A stretch of 64,000 bases of DNA from Cellvibrio sp. KY-GH-1 (GTDB taxonomy: Bacteria; Pseudomonadota; Gammaproteobacteria; Pseudomonadales; Cellvibrionaceae). Position numbers and translations under genes: made by a program. Where the stretch lies: contig NZ_CP031728.1 in the NCBI RefSeq assembly GCF_008806975.1, positions 5,559,501 to 5,623,500 on the forward strand. The letters are read 5' to 3'. The first letter of the stretch is position 1; every line of letters starts with the position of its first letter. The notes beneath the pieces are model-generated. The model was not told the DNA's origin and did not search any database. It saw only the letters and a program-made list of their open reading frames with translations. Shown piece by piece: positions 36,205 to 45,405 of this stretch.

Positions 36205-37242
36205 TTAAGCAGTTTGCAACTGCCAACGTAAAGTTTCACCTGCACGCAAGGGCACTAACGGCTGCTCATTAAAGGTCAGCGTATCAGGCACCTGCCATTC
36301 TTTTTTCACCAATGTAATGGTATCGGTATTGCGCGGTAAACCATAAAAGTCTGCACCGAAATGGCTCGCAAACCCTTCGAGTTTATCCAGTGCATTGGCA
36401 TCTTCAAAGGCCTCCGCGTAAAGCTCAATGGCGGCATAGGCGGTGTAACTGCCGGCGCAACCACAGGCCGCTTCTTTTTTGTCTTTGGCGTGTGGTGCAG
36501 AATCTGTGCCTAAAAAGAATTTAGGGCTACCGCTGGTGGCCGCCTTGATCAGTGCTTGCTGATGGGTGCCGCGTTTTAAAATTGGCAAGCAGTAATAATG
36601 CGGGCGGATACCGCCAGCCAGCATATGGTTGCGGTTATACAGCAGGTGATGTGCGGTAATCGTTGCGGCAACGTTTGCGGGTGCGGCTGCAACAAACTCG
36701 GCGGCGTCTGCAGTGGTGATGTGTTCCAGCACCATTTTCAATGATGGGAAATTTTTAACCACCTGACTAAAGGTGCGATCGAGAAATTCTTTTTCACGAT
36801 CAAAAATGTCGATCGAAGAATCAGTCACTTCGCCGTGCAGTAAAAAATGCATACCGACTTTTTCCATGGCTTCCAACACCGGGTAGATTTTTTTCAAGTC
36901 CGTTACGCCCGATGCGGAATTGGTGGTGGCGCCGGCTGGGTAAAGTTTGCAGGCAGTGATACCGGCCGCTTTAGCTTTGGCGATTTCGGCCGGGTCGGTA
37001 TTGTCAGTCAGGTAGAGCACCATTAGCGGCTCAAAGTGGTTACCGGCCGGGCGAGCTGCCTGGATGCGCGCTTTGTAGGCAAGGGCTTGTTCGGTATTCA
37101 TTACCGGCGGTACGAGGTTGGGCATCACTATCGCGCGAGCAAACTGGGCAGCAGCGTCGCCTACGGTGCGAGTCAGAACCGCGCCGTCGCGCAGGTGGAT
37201 ATGCCAATCATCGGGGCGGAGCAGGGTTAATTGCTGGGTCAT
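36205..37242 (-). CDS. pyrC: Dihydroorotase
   Basis: Zinc amidohydrolase that cyclises carbamoyl-aspartate to dihydroorotate in pyrimidine synthesis. The 345-residue class II enzyme has metal ligands in [11 protein letters not shown] (His-x-His), the carboxylated Lys in [13 protein letters not shown], His in FLLHGEVT, His in LEHITTADA and the catalytic Asp in FLGTDSAPH. The ATG at 37242 opens [13 protein letters not shown]; the frame extends 17 codons upstream to 37293 but that part lacks homology. It diverges from motY with 184 bases between the starts. Confidence 0.97.
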   Translation of the reverse strand: MTQQLTLLRPDDWHIHLRDGAVLTRTVGDAAAQFARAIVMPNLVPPVMNTEQALAYKARIQAARPAGNHFEPLMVLYLTDNTDPAEIAKAKAAGITACKLYPAGATTNSASGVTDLKKIYPVLEAMEKVGMHFLLHGEVTDSSIDIFDREKEFLDRTFSQVVKNFPSLKMVLEHITTADAAEFVAAAPANVAATITAHHLLYNRNHMLAGGIRPHYYCLPILKRGTHQQALIKAATSGSPKFFLGTDSAPHAKDKKEAACGCAGSYTAYAAIELYAEAFEDANALDKLEGFASHFGADFYGLPRNTDTITLVKKEWQVPDTLTFNEQPLVPLRAGETLRWQLQTA

Positions 37243-37426
37243 GGGGTGAGGGATTCCGTAGCAGTAAATCAAAACAGGCGAATGTGGCGGCATGCTACCA
37301 AAATCAGGCAGGCTCCGCAGCCTTATCGGATGCGCGCGTTTTAGGTAAGGGTGGCTATACTCGGAGAATCCTTTCTAACGCACGGCGATTAATGGCCTTG
37401 CTAATTGTTTGTAGGTGGATGGTGAC

Positions 37427-38461
37427 ATGCGTTTGGTTTCCCGAGTTTATTTACCGCTGACACTGCTGGTTTCCAGTGTGCTGGCCGCTTCTGCCACTGC
37501 TCAAACCTATATCACCGCGTTCGCCGATTCGCAGTGGAGTGCGCAATCTGGTGCTTTTGCCTGTAGTCTTGCCCATGAGATAGCGGCGTTTGGCAGCGCG
37601 CGTTTGGTGCGCAAGGCTGGCAGCGCAGAGGTGTTGGAGTTGAAAGCTAAAGCCCAGGCTTTTGGTGAGGGTACTGTACGGGTAGAGGCGGTGCCCCCGG
37701 TGTGGCGCACTGATGCCGCCTCCAATAACCTCGGCCAGGCCCAGGCCAGTGGTCAATCACTTAAGGTCAGCGGGGCCCAGATCGCGACCATCACCGCCAG
37801 CTTGGAGCAGGGCACCAATGTGATGTTTAGTGGCAGCAATCTGCGGGTTGGCCTCGCGGCACGCAATTTCAGTGCGGCTTTTGCCAACTACAAAACCTGC
37901 GTCAAAAATCTTATTCCCTATACCTTCGAACAATTATCGCGGACGCAGTTGAGCTATGCCCGGGAGGCCGATGATTTGAGTTCAGCGGCAAAAACTGAAC
38001 TGGATAAAATTGTCCGTTATATGAAAGCGGATCAAAAGGTGCTTGGGATAATTATTGATGCTCACAGTGATAAGTTACCCAAACCGGAAGAGAGCGATGC
38101 TTTATCCCAGCGGCAGGCGGAGTTTGTCACGAGTTATCTGATTGAAAAGGGAATTGCGGCGGATCAGATTACTACCCGTTGGCATGGCGATAAATTTCCA
38201 ATCGCCAACAACCAGAACAAAGCGGGGCAAGCGAAAAATCGCCGCGTGACGGTGCGGTTGGAAAGCGAGCAAACCCGGAAAGAAATGGAGAAAAAAATCG
38301 CTGTTATTAAAGAGGCAGAGCAAAAAGCCGCTGCCGAAAAAGCGGCAAAAGCAGCGACAGAACAAGCGGACCCTGGCATCAACCCCGCGGAACTGGAAAA
38401 GCTAACTGAGCAACAAAACCTTTCATCAGGCAAGCAGCCGGATATAGGCTTGCCCCGATAG
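37427..38461 (+). CDS. motY: Sodium-type flagellar motor protein MotY
   Basis: Periplasmic T-ring component that holds the stator around the flagellar motor. The 344-residue protein has a signal peptide (about 1-25, ending ATAQ), a MotY-type N-terminal domain (WSAQSGAFACSLAHEIAAFGSARL) and a C-terminal OmpA-like peptidoglycan-binding domain (about 175-285) with IIDAHSDKLPKPEESDALSQ and NRRVTVRLE. A Lys/Ala/Glu-rich helical tail (about 285-344) is added. The start at ATG 37427 is preferred; ATG 37415 would add four residues. The position beside pyrC-rnt is conserved in Pseudomonas. It shows that the organism is flagellated, consistent with the chemotaxis genes. Confidence 0.9.
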   Translation: MRLVSRVYLPLTLLVSSVLAASATAQTYITAFADSQWSAQSGAFACSLAHEIAAFGSARLVRKAGSAEVLELKAKAQAFGEGTVRVEAVPPVWRTDAASNNLGQAQASGQSLKVSGAQIATITASLEQGTNVMFSGSNLRVGLAARNFSAAFANYKTCVKNLIPYTFEQLSRTQLSYAREADDLSSAAKTELDKIVRYMKADQKVLGIIIDAHSDKLPKPEESDALSQRQAEFVTSYLIEKGIAADQITTRWHGDKFPIANNQNKAGQAKNRRVTVRLESEQTRKEMEKKIAVIKEAEQKAAAEKAAKAATEQADPGINPAELEKLTEQQNLSSGKQPDIGLPR

Positions 38462-38541
38462 CCCTTACAGAGAATCCCTGCGTAGTGAGAATTATTCGCT
38501 AGGGCTTGCATTTTTTAACCACAATTCCCAAATTATTCTTA

Positions 38542-38575
38542 ACCCGGATTTTACGATTCGGGTGGAATTTTTTAG
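38542..38575 (+). terminator. Weak possible terminator after motY
   Basis: Short stem ACCCG / CGGGT (38542-38546 with 38559-38563), then GGAATTTTTTAG. The stem is only 5 bp with a 12-base loop, so this is tentative. Confidence 0.35.
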
Positions 38576-38655
38576 TTTTCGTTTAGTCTCATGTTGCGAG
38601 TGTGTGCTGCATCCTGGTGGGTGCGGCCAGCGAATTACTGATCAAGGAGTTAACT

Positions 38656-40065
38656 ATGCAAGTATTGACCCGCCAGTGGACGAACACTATTGCTGTTCTC
38701 AGTCTGGTATTTATGTCTATTTCCAGTGTTGCGGCTGAGCTGCCAGATTTCACGCAGCTGATTGAAAAGCATTCCCCGGCGGTGGTGAAAATTACCGCAA
38801 CGTCCAAGGCTTCTGTGGCACGGATGGATCAGCAACAGCTGCCGCCCAACATGCAAGGGTTGCCCGATATTTTCCGCGAGCTATTGGAGCGTCGCCAGGC
38901 ACCGCGCGATCGCGGCTCACTCGGTTCAGGCTTTATTATTTCCAATGATGGGTATGTGTTAACCAATGATCACGTAGTTGATCAAATGGATAGTATTACC
39001 GTGATTCTGAATGACCAGCGCGAGTTTACCGCCAAACTGATTGGTAGTGATGAGCGGTCGGATTTGGCGTTATTAAAAATTGAAGCGAAAAATTTGCCTA
39101 CGCTCTCATTAGCGAGCGATGAAAAGTTAAAAGTAGGGCAGTGGGTAGTAGCAATCGGCTCTCCCTTTGGTCTGGATTATTCCGCAACGGCGGGCATAGT
39201 GAGCGCGATTGGGCGTAGCATTCCATCGGCGCATACGGAAAGTAACTATGTACCTTTTATTCAAACAGACGTAGCCATTAACCCCGGCAATTCTGGTGGC
39301 CCACTATTTAATATGGATGGCGAAGTCGTAGGTATTAACTCGCAAATTTATTCACCCAGCGGCGGCTCGGTGGGGCTGTCGTTTGCGATTCCATCGTCTC
39401 TGGCGGTTGATGTGGTTGCCCAGTTAAAAGATAAAGGACGTGTAGATCGCGGCTGGTTGGGAGTGATGATTCAGGATGTAGACAAAAATTTGGCTAGCTC
39501 GTTGGGAATTGATAAACCCATGGGTGCATTAATTAGTGAAGCTGATCCGGACGGTCCCGCTGCGAAATCGGGCCTGAAAGATGGTGATTTGATTATTAAA
39601 TTTAATGGCAATGATGTGCACACTTCTTCCGACTTGCCCTATTTGGTTGGCAGGACTGCACCTAAATCCAAAGTGCCGGTTGTGATTGTGCGCAAAGGTA
39701 AAGAGCAGACACTCAATGTAACCGTAGGTACCTTGCCTGTATCGCCCGATGAGGCGGTTGAGCGCCCAGCCAATGCGCCTATAGAAAATTCGGTGGATGT
39801 TTTGGGGTTGGTAGTCGCGCCCTTGGATCGAAGTACTCGTGGTGGTGCGGAAACTGGTGTGATAGTGCAGGATGTTAAACCCGATAGTCCGGCCGCCGAC
39901 GCTGGTCTACAACCGGGAGATGTAATTACGCAATTGGCATTTAGCGATGTTAAATCCGTTGGCGATTACAATAAGGTAGTAAAAGGTCTACCTAAAAATG
40001 AGCCCCAGGCTGTTCGTTTCTACCGTCAAAATCGTCCGGTATTCAGGTCGATTGTTATTAAGTAA
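38656..40065 (+). CDS. degP: Periplasmic Do-type serine protease (DegP/MucD)
   Basis: HtrA-family protease and chaperone for misfolded envelope proteins. The 469-residue protein starts with a signal peptide (1-30, ending SSVAA). The trypsin-like domain has the triad in VLTNDHVVDQ (His), ERSDLALLKIE (Asp) and AINPGNSGGPLFN (Ser), and two PDZ domains follow (about 260-350 and 375-465). The ATG at 38656 has AAGGAG upstream; the longer frame from 38602 is less likely. In Pseudomonas the orthologue mucD lies directly before lepA; here 6.9 kb of other genes intervene, and algU-mucAB is not upstream. A strong terminator follows. Confidence 0.95.
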   Translation: MQVLTRQWTNTIAVLSLVFMSISSVAAELPDFTQLIEKHSPAVVKITATSKASVARMDQQQLPPNMQGLPDIFRELLERRQAPRDRGSLGSGFIISNDGYVLTNDHVVDQMDSITVILNDQREFTAKLIGSDERSDLALLKIEAKNLPTLSLASDEKLKVGQWVVAIGSPFGLDYSATAGIVSAIGRSIPSAHTESNYVPFIQTDVAINPGNSGGPLFNMDGEVVGINSQIYSPSGGSVGLSFAIPSSLAVDVVAQLKDKGRVDRGWLGVMIQDVDKNLASSLGIDKPMGALISEADPDGPAAKSGLKDGDLIIKFNGNDVHTSSDLPYLVGRTAPKSKVPVVIVRKGKEQTLNVTVGTLPVSPDEAVERPANAPIENSVDVLGLVVAPLDRSTRGGAETGVIVQDVKPDSPAADAGLQPGDVITQLAFSDVKSVGDYNKVVKGLPKNEPQAVRFYRQNRPVFRSIVIK

Positions 40066-40088
40066 GTTAACCGTAAAGCCACATGAAA

Positions 40089-40118
40089 AACGCCGGCTGA
40101 AATGCCGGCGTTTTTTTT
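40089..40118 (+). terminator. Rho-independent terminator after degP
   Basis: Perfect 9-bp stem AACGCCGGC / GCCGGCGTT (40089-40097 with 40104-40112), 6-base loop and eight T. The A-run on its left would also let it stop the convergent minus-strand transcript ending at 40159. Confidence 0.93.
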
Positions 40119-40158
40119 AATGGAAATAGCATTTAATTGCGCTGCTACAGAAAATCGA

Positions 40159-42453
40159 TCAATTGTAGCGAGCCCTAACTTGATCGAGTTTTATTTGTAA
40201 GCGCTCAGGGCACTCATCTGTTTCTTGCATAAACTCCAAACTGCTATAGCCATGTTGCGCTGTTTGTAATAAAAATTGATCCTGTGCTTGTTTGAATACG
40301 GGTAGTTCAGCCACAAATTCTGCTTCAGTTCCTGCAGCGGCTTTTTCCATTTTTTCCAAAGCCGTTTGCCAAACTTTGAGCGTTGCCTGTGCTTTTTCCA
40401 ACGATTGTTGTTGCGCTTGATACAGTTGTTTCAATTCACGTAAGTGCTGCGCGGTTCCCGGTGCTTTTAAATCCTGAATGCGACAGGCTAAACCGTAGGT
40501 TTTTTTGGGCGGATCTTCCACTTTCGGTGGCTCTTTAGGTTCTTCGGGTTTTGGCTCTTCTTCCACGGGAATTTCTTCCGCTGGTAACTCTTCTATTGGA
40601 ATATCTGTTTCGTCGTCTTCAGTCGGTGTAGGTTTTGGTGGCGTTGGCTCTTCCGGTTTAGGGGGTGGAGACTTTTCACAAAAGGCGAGGTGATCACTGA
40701 TGTGAATGTACTCTTTAATGAGTTTGTCATGCTGGGGTTCCAGTTCCGCAAGTTGATCGGCAACACCGGCAATAATTCCCAAGTCAGTACCGAATTTTTT
40801 GGCTGCCAGATAGGACTCTCCGTAAGTTTTCCCCAATGCTATGGCGGAGTTTCGCCCCGCCAGCACAGCGGCACCTACCGCATATTTAATATGGGCGTTC
40901 ACATCTTTTGGTGTTTCTGTGTAAGTGGTGTAAGCATCGTTGACCGTGTTATATGCATCCCACACATTTCCCACAACATCCAAACGTTGCGCGTTTACGA
41001 TAATATCTTTGCTCAACAAGATGCCTTTTGCTTTGGCAAATTCTACCTGTTTGGTTCTGCCAAAAGTGAGAGTGTTAATAATGGATTCGCCGGTCTTAAT
41101 GGCCATGTCTTTTGTTGTGTCGCGAATTTCAGTGCTAGCGCGCTGGAATTCTGTGTCGGCTAACATACTGGTGATACGTGAGACCAAGGTGTCGAGTCGG
41201 CGTTTGTGCTCTTCTTTTTTTGTCTGCAATTGCTTTTGCACTTCGTCATCGCAGCGAACTATTTCAATCGGAATTGGGCTGCCAATTTTACTACCGCACA
41301 GGGTTTTAGCCTGCATTAGGGTTTTGCCCAGCTTAAACGGTTGGATCTGAATATTGCTGGCGGTATTAGCCACACTGGCAAGTACATCGTTTTCCAATGT
41401 CATTTGTACATAGCCATCGAGCGGGTTGAGTTTCAGTGGGAAGTTATAAGTAGTGCCAACTTTTTTTCCGTTGACATCATAAAGTCCTAATTTGGGAATG
41501 TTGCCGCCGTTATTGACGCTCACTAACTCAACAACACTGCCGGCGACTGTGGTGCTAGCGGTTTTTCCCTGGTACCTATATTCGACGCTGACTTCGCCTT
41601 TACCAGGCGTTTTGCCGTGAATTTTAGCCGTGTTTTTTTGCTGGCTGACAATTGCAAGAGTGTCGGCGGGATTGGAGGTAAATTGATAGGTTCCATTGGC
41701 GGGCGAGCCCTGCGCAATAATTTCCTTGATTTCATCTTTTGCCAGATGCAGGCAGGCATCCATGGCAACTGTTGGGTCTTCGGTGCCTGATTTGTAGCGT
41801 AAATTGACACTGCCGCGCTTTAGGTGCCCGCCCATACACATTGGAGGAATTCCAATGACTGTGCCATCAAACTGATAGGTTTTATTGAAACCCTTTTGTA
41901 AATCAGCGAGCGTGATATCCAGTGCTGGCGTAATAGCGTTGAGCATACCGGTATGAATGCTGGCCATTACGTTGGGGTAATCAAAACTCGCGCCATTCGC
42001 ATCGACCTTGCACACACCCATTTCATCGGCGGAAAAAATAAATGCGGGCGAATTGTAGGCTGCGTTTTGTGCAAGACTCACGGTAAGCTGAACTTTATTG
42101 GAATTTTTTTGATTGACTTTAGCGGTCATCACAACCTTGCCGTCGTTATCGCGGCAAATAACTTGTTTACTATTAAAAATAACTGAGGGAATAGGGCGCT
42201 GGCCAGGATGACTGGTATCGAATGCGGTGTAGCTCATTAAGAGATCCGCGATTGGGCCGGGCTCCACGTGAACCGGACCTTTCCAGTTCAGGGTCCAGTC
42301 CCCCCCTTCGCAGTTCTCACCTTCGTAGGGATATCCCTCCATTTTCACGTTGGCGTAAACCGGTTCCGGTACTTCGTTGGCGTGGGCAAAAAAAGGCGCG
42401 CTCATCAAGAGCGATAAAAACGCGCCAAAGTTTCCTTCTAATTTTTTGATCAT
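40159..42453 (-). CDS. Large exported protein of unknown function
   Basis: 764 residues, not recognised as a known family. A signal peptide (1-25, ending FFAHA) precedes a Cys-containing N-terminal half (about 26-330). Residues about 250-320 resemble a bacterial Ig-like (Big-type) fold: NTAKIHGKTPGKGEVSVEYR then TASTTVAGSVV. A charged helical stretch (about 405-455; DEVQKQLQTKKEEHKRRLD) and an Ala/Gly-rich region follow. A Pro/Glu-rich spacer (about 595-655; EEPKPEEPKEPPKVEDPPKK) leads to a coiled-coil-like C-terminal domain with flanking Cys. It starts 3 bases after the upstream gene at 42457, so the three genes 44373-40159 form an operon. Periplasmic or surface location is inferred. Codon use looks like its neighbours. 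Confidence 0.85.
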   Translation of the reverse strand: MIKKLEGNFGAFLSLLMSAPFFAHANEVPEPVYANVKMEGYPYEGENCEGGDWTLNWKGPVHVEPGPIADLLMSYTAFDTSHPGQRPIPSVIFNSKQVICRDNDGKVVMTAKVNQKNSNKVQLTVSLAQNAAYNSPAFIFSADEMGVCKVDANGASFDYPNVMASIHTGMLNAITPALDITLADLQKGFNKTYQFDGTVIGIPPMCMGGHLKRGSVNLRYKSGTEDPTVAMDACLHLAKDEIKEIIAQGSPANGTYQFTSNPADTLAIVSQQKNTAKIHGKTPGKGEVSVEYRYQGKTASTTVAGSVVELVSVNNGGNIPKLGLYDVNGKKVGTTYNFPLKLNPLDGYVQMTLENDVLASVANTASNIQIQPFKLGKTLMQAKTLCGSKIGSPIPIEIVRCDDEVQKQLQTKKEEHKRRLDTLVSRITSMLADTEFQRASTEIRDTTKDMAIKTGESIINTLTFGRTKQVEFAKAKGILLSKDIIVNAQRLDVVGNVWDAYNTVNDAYTTYTETPKDVNAHIKYAVGAAVLAGRNSAIALGKTYGESYLAAKKFGTDLGIIAGVADQLAELEPQHDKLIKEYIHISDHLAFCEKSPPPKPEEPTPPKPTPTEDDETDIPIEELPAEEIPVEEEPKPEEPKEPPKVEDPPKKTYGLACRIQDLKAPGTAQHLRELKQLYQAQQQSLEKAQATLKVWQTALEKMEKAAAGTEAEFVAELPVFKQAQDQFLLQTAQHGYSSLEFMQETDECPERLQIKLDQVRARYN

Positions 42454-42456
42454 AAA

Positions 42457-43719
42457 TTACAACCCTAATTCATCTTCCAGGTCGTCAGTTTCTTTTTGAT
42501 ATTCAGTAGACGTGCCTTTGTGTTGCTGTGCTTGTATTTGCTTTTGCATTTCTTGTGCTTGTTTTTGCAGTTCCTGAATTTTTTTCGGATCGCTATACAT
42601 TTTTTGCATCTCAGCAATTTGTGCTGCTGAACCCATTTGCGCATCTTTGGCTAGTTGTTCAGTTTGTTCATCCAGCTTGGCGCGCGCTTGTTGTTCCTTC
42701 TCATAATCGTTAATCAATCGGTAGAGATTACCGGCGCGTTCATAGTGCGCTGCTGCCATTGCTTGATCGGCATAAGCGCTGGCCTTTTGCTCCAGCGCTT
42801 TGAGTTGCGCTTCTTTATCCAACTGGCGATAGAACAAAAAAGCACTCTCCAAAAGCTTTACTGTGCTGTTGTAAGATTTGCTCAGTCTGTCTGCGTGCGA
42901 CAAGCGTGCCTGATCGATCTTTGAGCGCAAAGCTTCAGCTTGTTTGTAATCGCGGATTTGTTGGGTCCAGGCCTGCGCATCACTAAATAGATCTTCAATG
43001 TCTTCGATGCGATCAGTTTTCCATTGTTTTTGAAATTGGGTGGCGGCTTGCTGCACGTTCATTGCCGCTGCGATATCGCCCGGTTTAATCGCATCGTTTT
43101 GTTGTTCCAATTTCGCAAGGGATTGCAAGTAGGCGTCCGGTAGTACGGCCTGATAGCTATCCAACAGCCGTGCAATGTTGCTCGGTGGTAAGCTCACGAC
43201 ATAAGGGTCGAAGGCTGCGTCCAGCGTGTAGTCGCCAGCCAATTCCAATGCCGTTTGGCGATTGCTTTTAAATGATTCGTCGGCGCGATTTTTAAAATGT
43301 TCCTGCGCGAAAGCAGATAATTGTATATCGGTAGGATTTTTTTTCAGCGCGGCGATTAAGACTTTATCGGCTGAGGAAAATTTAGCGCCTTTCTCATACC
43401 ATTGAAAAGCTCCTGCCGCCTTTCCATCCTTGAATAAGTTTCCTTTTTGTTCTTGTAATGCACCTTGTTTACTGCCTAATGCGATGGCTTTGCTTAATGC
43501 TTGTTTAGCGATCGGGTTGCCGCCATCCTCACACACGTAGCCCTGCGCAATTTCATATTTGTTGATTGCATCCCATAGCTGTCCCTGGGCTTCCAGGGTG
43601 GTTCCATCTTTGTAGGCTTTTTGTGCGTCCGCGACGCTTAGGTCAGCTGCGCAATCGGCATAACCGAGTGGTGCCGCAAAAAGTAGCCATGCCAAACCGG
43701 TATTAACGATACGTTTCAT
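42457..43719 (-). CDS. Exported helical-repeat protein of unknown function
   Basis: 420 residues with a signal peptide (1-21, ending GYADC region). The mature protein is almost entirely helical with TPR-like pairs such as AYKDGTTLEAQGQLWDAINKYEIAQGY and AAHYERAGNLYRLINDYEKEQQAR, though no full TPR array is clear. The C-terminus (about 360-420) is Gln/Met/Lys-rich and coiled-coil-like (QELQKQAQEMQKQIQAQQH) and ends with an acidic DDLEDELGL. It lies between the DUF4412-like gene (30 bases upstream) and the 764-residue gene (3 bases downstream). A scaffold or binding role for its operon partners is only a guess. Confidence 0.85.
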   Translation of the reverse strand: MKRIVNTGLAWLLFAAPLGYADCAADLSVADAQKAYKDGTTLEAQGQLWDAINKYEIAQGYVCEDGGNPIAKQALSKAIALGSKQGALQEQKGNLFKDGKAAGAFQWYEKGAKFSSADKVLIAALKKNPTDIQLSAFAQEHFKNRADESFKSNRQTALELAGDYTLDAAFDPYVVSLPPSNIARLLDSYQAVLPDAYLQSLAKLEQQNDAIKPGDIAAAMNVQQAATQFQKQWKTDRIEDIEDLFSDAQAWTQQIRDYKQAEALRSKIDQARLSHADRLSKSYNSTVKLLESAFLFYRQLDKEAQLKALEQKASAYADQAMAAAHYERAGNLYRLINDYEKEQQARAKLDEQTEQLAKDAQMGSAAQIAEMQKMYSDPKKIQELQKQAQEMQKQIQAQQHKGTSTEYQKETDDLEDELGL

Positions 43720-43749
43720 TGTTTAAACTCCGTGTAATGGATTTGCTGA

Positions 43750-44373
43750 TTATTGCGGGCGCAGGTTTTTCATCATATTGCCCATGCTGGGCATGGGTTG
43801 GTAGCCTTGGGGCAATTCAAAGAGCGCGGCGTCCTGCGGTTCCACTTTTAAATTTTTCAAACTCATGGTCACGCGGCTTTTGTTGTTGCCCTCTTTGCTC
43901 AGGAAATCCATTTTTAATGGAATGTTTTCCGGTGATAACCAGATAAATCCGCCAGCACTTTTGTCTTTCATTACCAGTTTGTATTTGGTGGTAGTAATGC
44001 CATCCAAAACTTCGCTGCCCACTTTTTCAATAGTGACATCATCAGGTGCATTGCCAGACATCTTGTTAGCATTTTTTAAATCCACTTCCATATACATTTT
44101 TTGCATTGGCATTAATTGCCAGGCCACTTTTTTATCCGGACGTGAAATGGTCGCCATACTCATGCCTTGCATTTGCATTTGCATTTCATTGCGTTCCTTG
44201 CCATGTGAGTGGTGCACTGTTTGGGTAAAGCTGCCTTCGGCGGTAACAACAGTGCGTACACCAGAGTATTCCGTGTCCGGTGCAGGTATGGTGTCGGCAG
44301 AACTGGGGTTGGAAAAAATCAGGCCGGGCATCATGGCGAAAAATAGGGTGAGGATATAGGTGAGTTTTTTCAT
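43750..44373 (-). CDS. Exported DUF4412-like protein
   Basis: 207-residue exported protein with a signal peptide (1-21, ending LIFSN). The body resembles DUF4412 and the LolA-like beta folds: YSGVRTVVTAEGSFTQTVHHSHGKE, QLMPMQKMYMEVDL, then EVLDGITTTKYKLVMKD and GGFIWLSPENIPLKMDF. It is rich in Met (MQMQMQGMSM) and has a C-terminal FELPQGYQPMPSMGNMMK, also seen in DUF4412 proteins. It is first of the three-gene operon running to 40159. Function unknown; binding of a hydrophobic ligand is possible from the fold only. Confidence 0.85.
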   Translation of the reverse strand: MKKLTYILTLFFAMMPGLIFSNPSSADTIPAPDTEYSGVRTVVTAEGSFTQTVHHSHGKERNEMQMQMQGMSMATISRPDKKVAWQLMPMQKMYMEVDLKNANKMSGNAPDDVTIEKVGSEVLDGITTTKYKLVMKDKSAGGFIWLSPENIPLKMDFLSKEGNNKSRVTMSLKNLKVEPQDAALFELPQGYQPMPSMGNMMKNLRPQ

Positions 44374-44494
44374 AATCGAATTCCATTTATGGGGTTTGAA
44401 TAGCTATGGCTCAAATTTCCGCGAAAAAAGGCCTGTGGGCATCTGGCATCGATGGCCCCACAGGTAAAAGCAGAAAGAAATGCAAAGCGAAAAA

Positions 44495-45184
44495 TCAGGC
44501 GGTAGTGGGCGTTTGTAGATCCAGGTGTAAACCGGTAGTCAATTTCAACCAATCTTTGCCAGTGAGTAACGGTTTAAGCATGGCGAGCGTGCCATTAAAT
44601 ACATCTGCGGGAGCTGCGTGGCGGAACCCTTGTAAAAAAGTTGTGCGCTCCATGTGTGTAATGTTCGGTAGAATCATTAATAAGCAGCGTAGGTTTTCCT
44701 CAGGGGTGAGTGACGCAACCAGCTTTTGCTCAATCGAATGAATTTCTTCATCGCTAAAGTATTTCCACAGCAGCTCCACGTTGTGGGTTTCTTCAACGCG
44801 CATATGGGTAAAGTTTTCTGCAACAAATAAAGAGAATGAACCATAAAAAGATTCTAATGCTTTGGTTCTATCTGTGCTGTGCAAGTTCTTAATAAGCGCG
44901 ATCTTATGCTGTAACTCATCAATCACTGTTTCGTGTTCGTAATGATCATCAATAGTTTGCAACGGGTTTTTATCCGGCGATTGAATAACCGGGTGAATAA
45001 AATTGTTTTCGTGTTCAAGGTGGTCGCGACAAAAATTTAACAGGCTTCCTGTGATCTCCAATTGGTGTGCAACTGCCTCTGCATCGGTGTCGTCGAGTTT
45101 TCCTAAATCAACGAGGTTTTGGCACAGGCTTGCTCTCAATCCTTTGTGAATCAGGGTGTAGATGTTATAGCGTGAATGGTTCAT
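44495..45184 (-). CDS. Hemerythrin-like domain protein
   Basis: Cytoplasmic protein of 229 residues with a hemerythrin-type four-helix bundle (about 5-165). Possible di-iron ligands are spaced as expected: His in LIHKGLR, His and Glu in RDHLEHENNFIHPVI, His and Glu in DDHYEHETVIDE, and His and Glu in FTHMRVEETHN. The remaining 60 residues (THMERTTFLQGFRHAAPADVF) are a C-terminal extension seen in a bacterial hemerythrin-like subgroup. Such proteins sense or bind oxygen or nitric oxide, or handle iron. The ATG at 45184 is preferred over 45199. It lies 121 bases upstream of the DUF4412-like operon, so may be separate. Confidence 0.83.
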   Translation of the reverse strand: MNHSRYNIYTLIHKGLRASLCQNLVDLGKLDDTDAEAVAHQLEITGSLLNFCRDHLEHENNFIHPVIQSPDKNPLQTIDDHYEHETVIDELQHKIALIKNLHSTDRTKALESFYGSFSLFVAENFTHMRVEETHNVELLWKYFSDEEIHSIEQKLVASLTPEENLRCLLMILPNITHMERTTFLQGFRHAAPADVFNGTLAMLKPLLTGKDWLKLTTGLHLDLQTPTTA

Positions 45185-45349
45185 GGTCTCAGGTTCCATT
45201 GAGAATGGGTATTGAAATTGTTAGTAGGATTCTAGGTTAAAGGGAGTCTGAATCCTTAAATACAAAACAGCGGTGCTATTGTGCAAAAGCGGCGGGAAGA
45301 GGTCTGTAAAAAATTGTGCGTAGAGGGTATTTTCCCTGTTGGACGCCCC

Positions 45350-45392
45350 AAAAACTAAGGGCGCTTTACGCGCCCTTAGTCGATTTTTTTGT
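45350..45392 (-). terminator. Bidirectional terminator after the duplicated-domain gene
   Basis: Perfect 11-bp stem ACTAAGGGCGC / GCGCCCTTAGT (45354-45364 with 45370-45380), 5-base loop. AAAAA on the left gives the T-run for the minus strand and TTTTTTT on the right serves the plus strand. It lies 13-25 bases after the minus-strand stop at 45406. Confidence 0.92.
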
Positions 45393-45405
45393 TTTAGGCA
45401 AAAAT

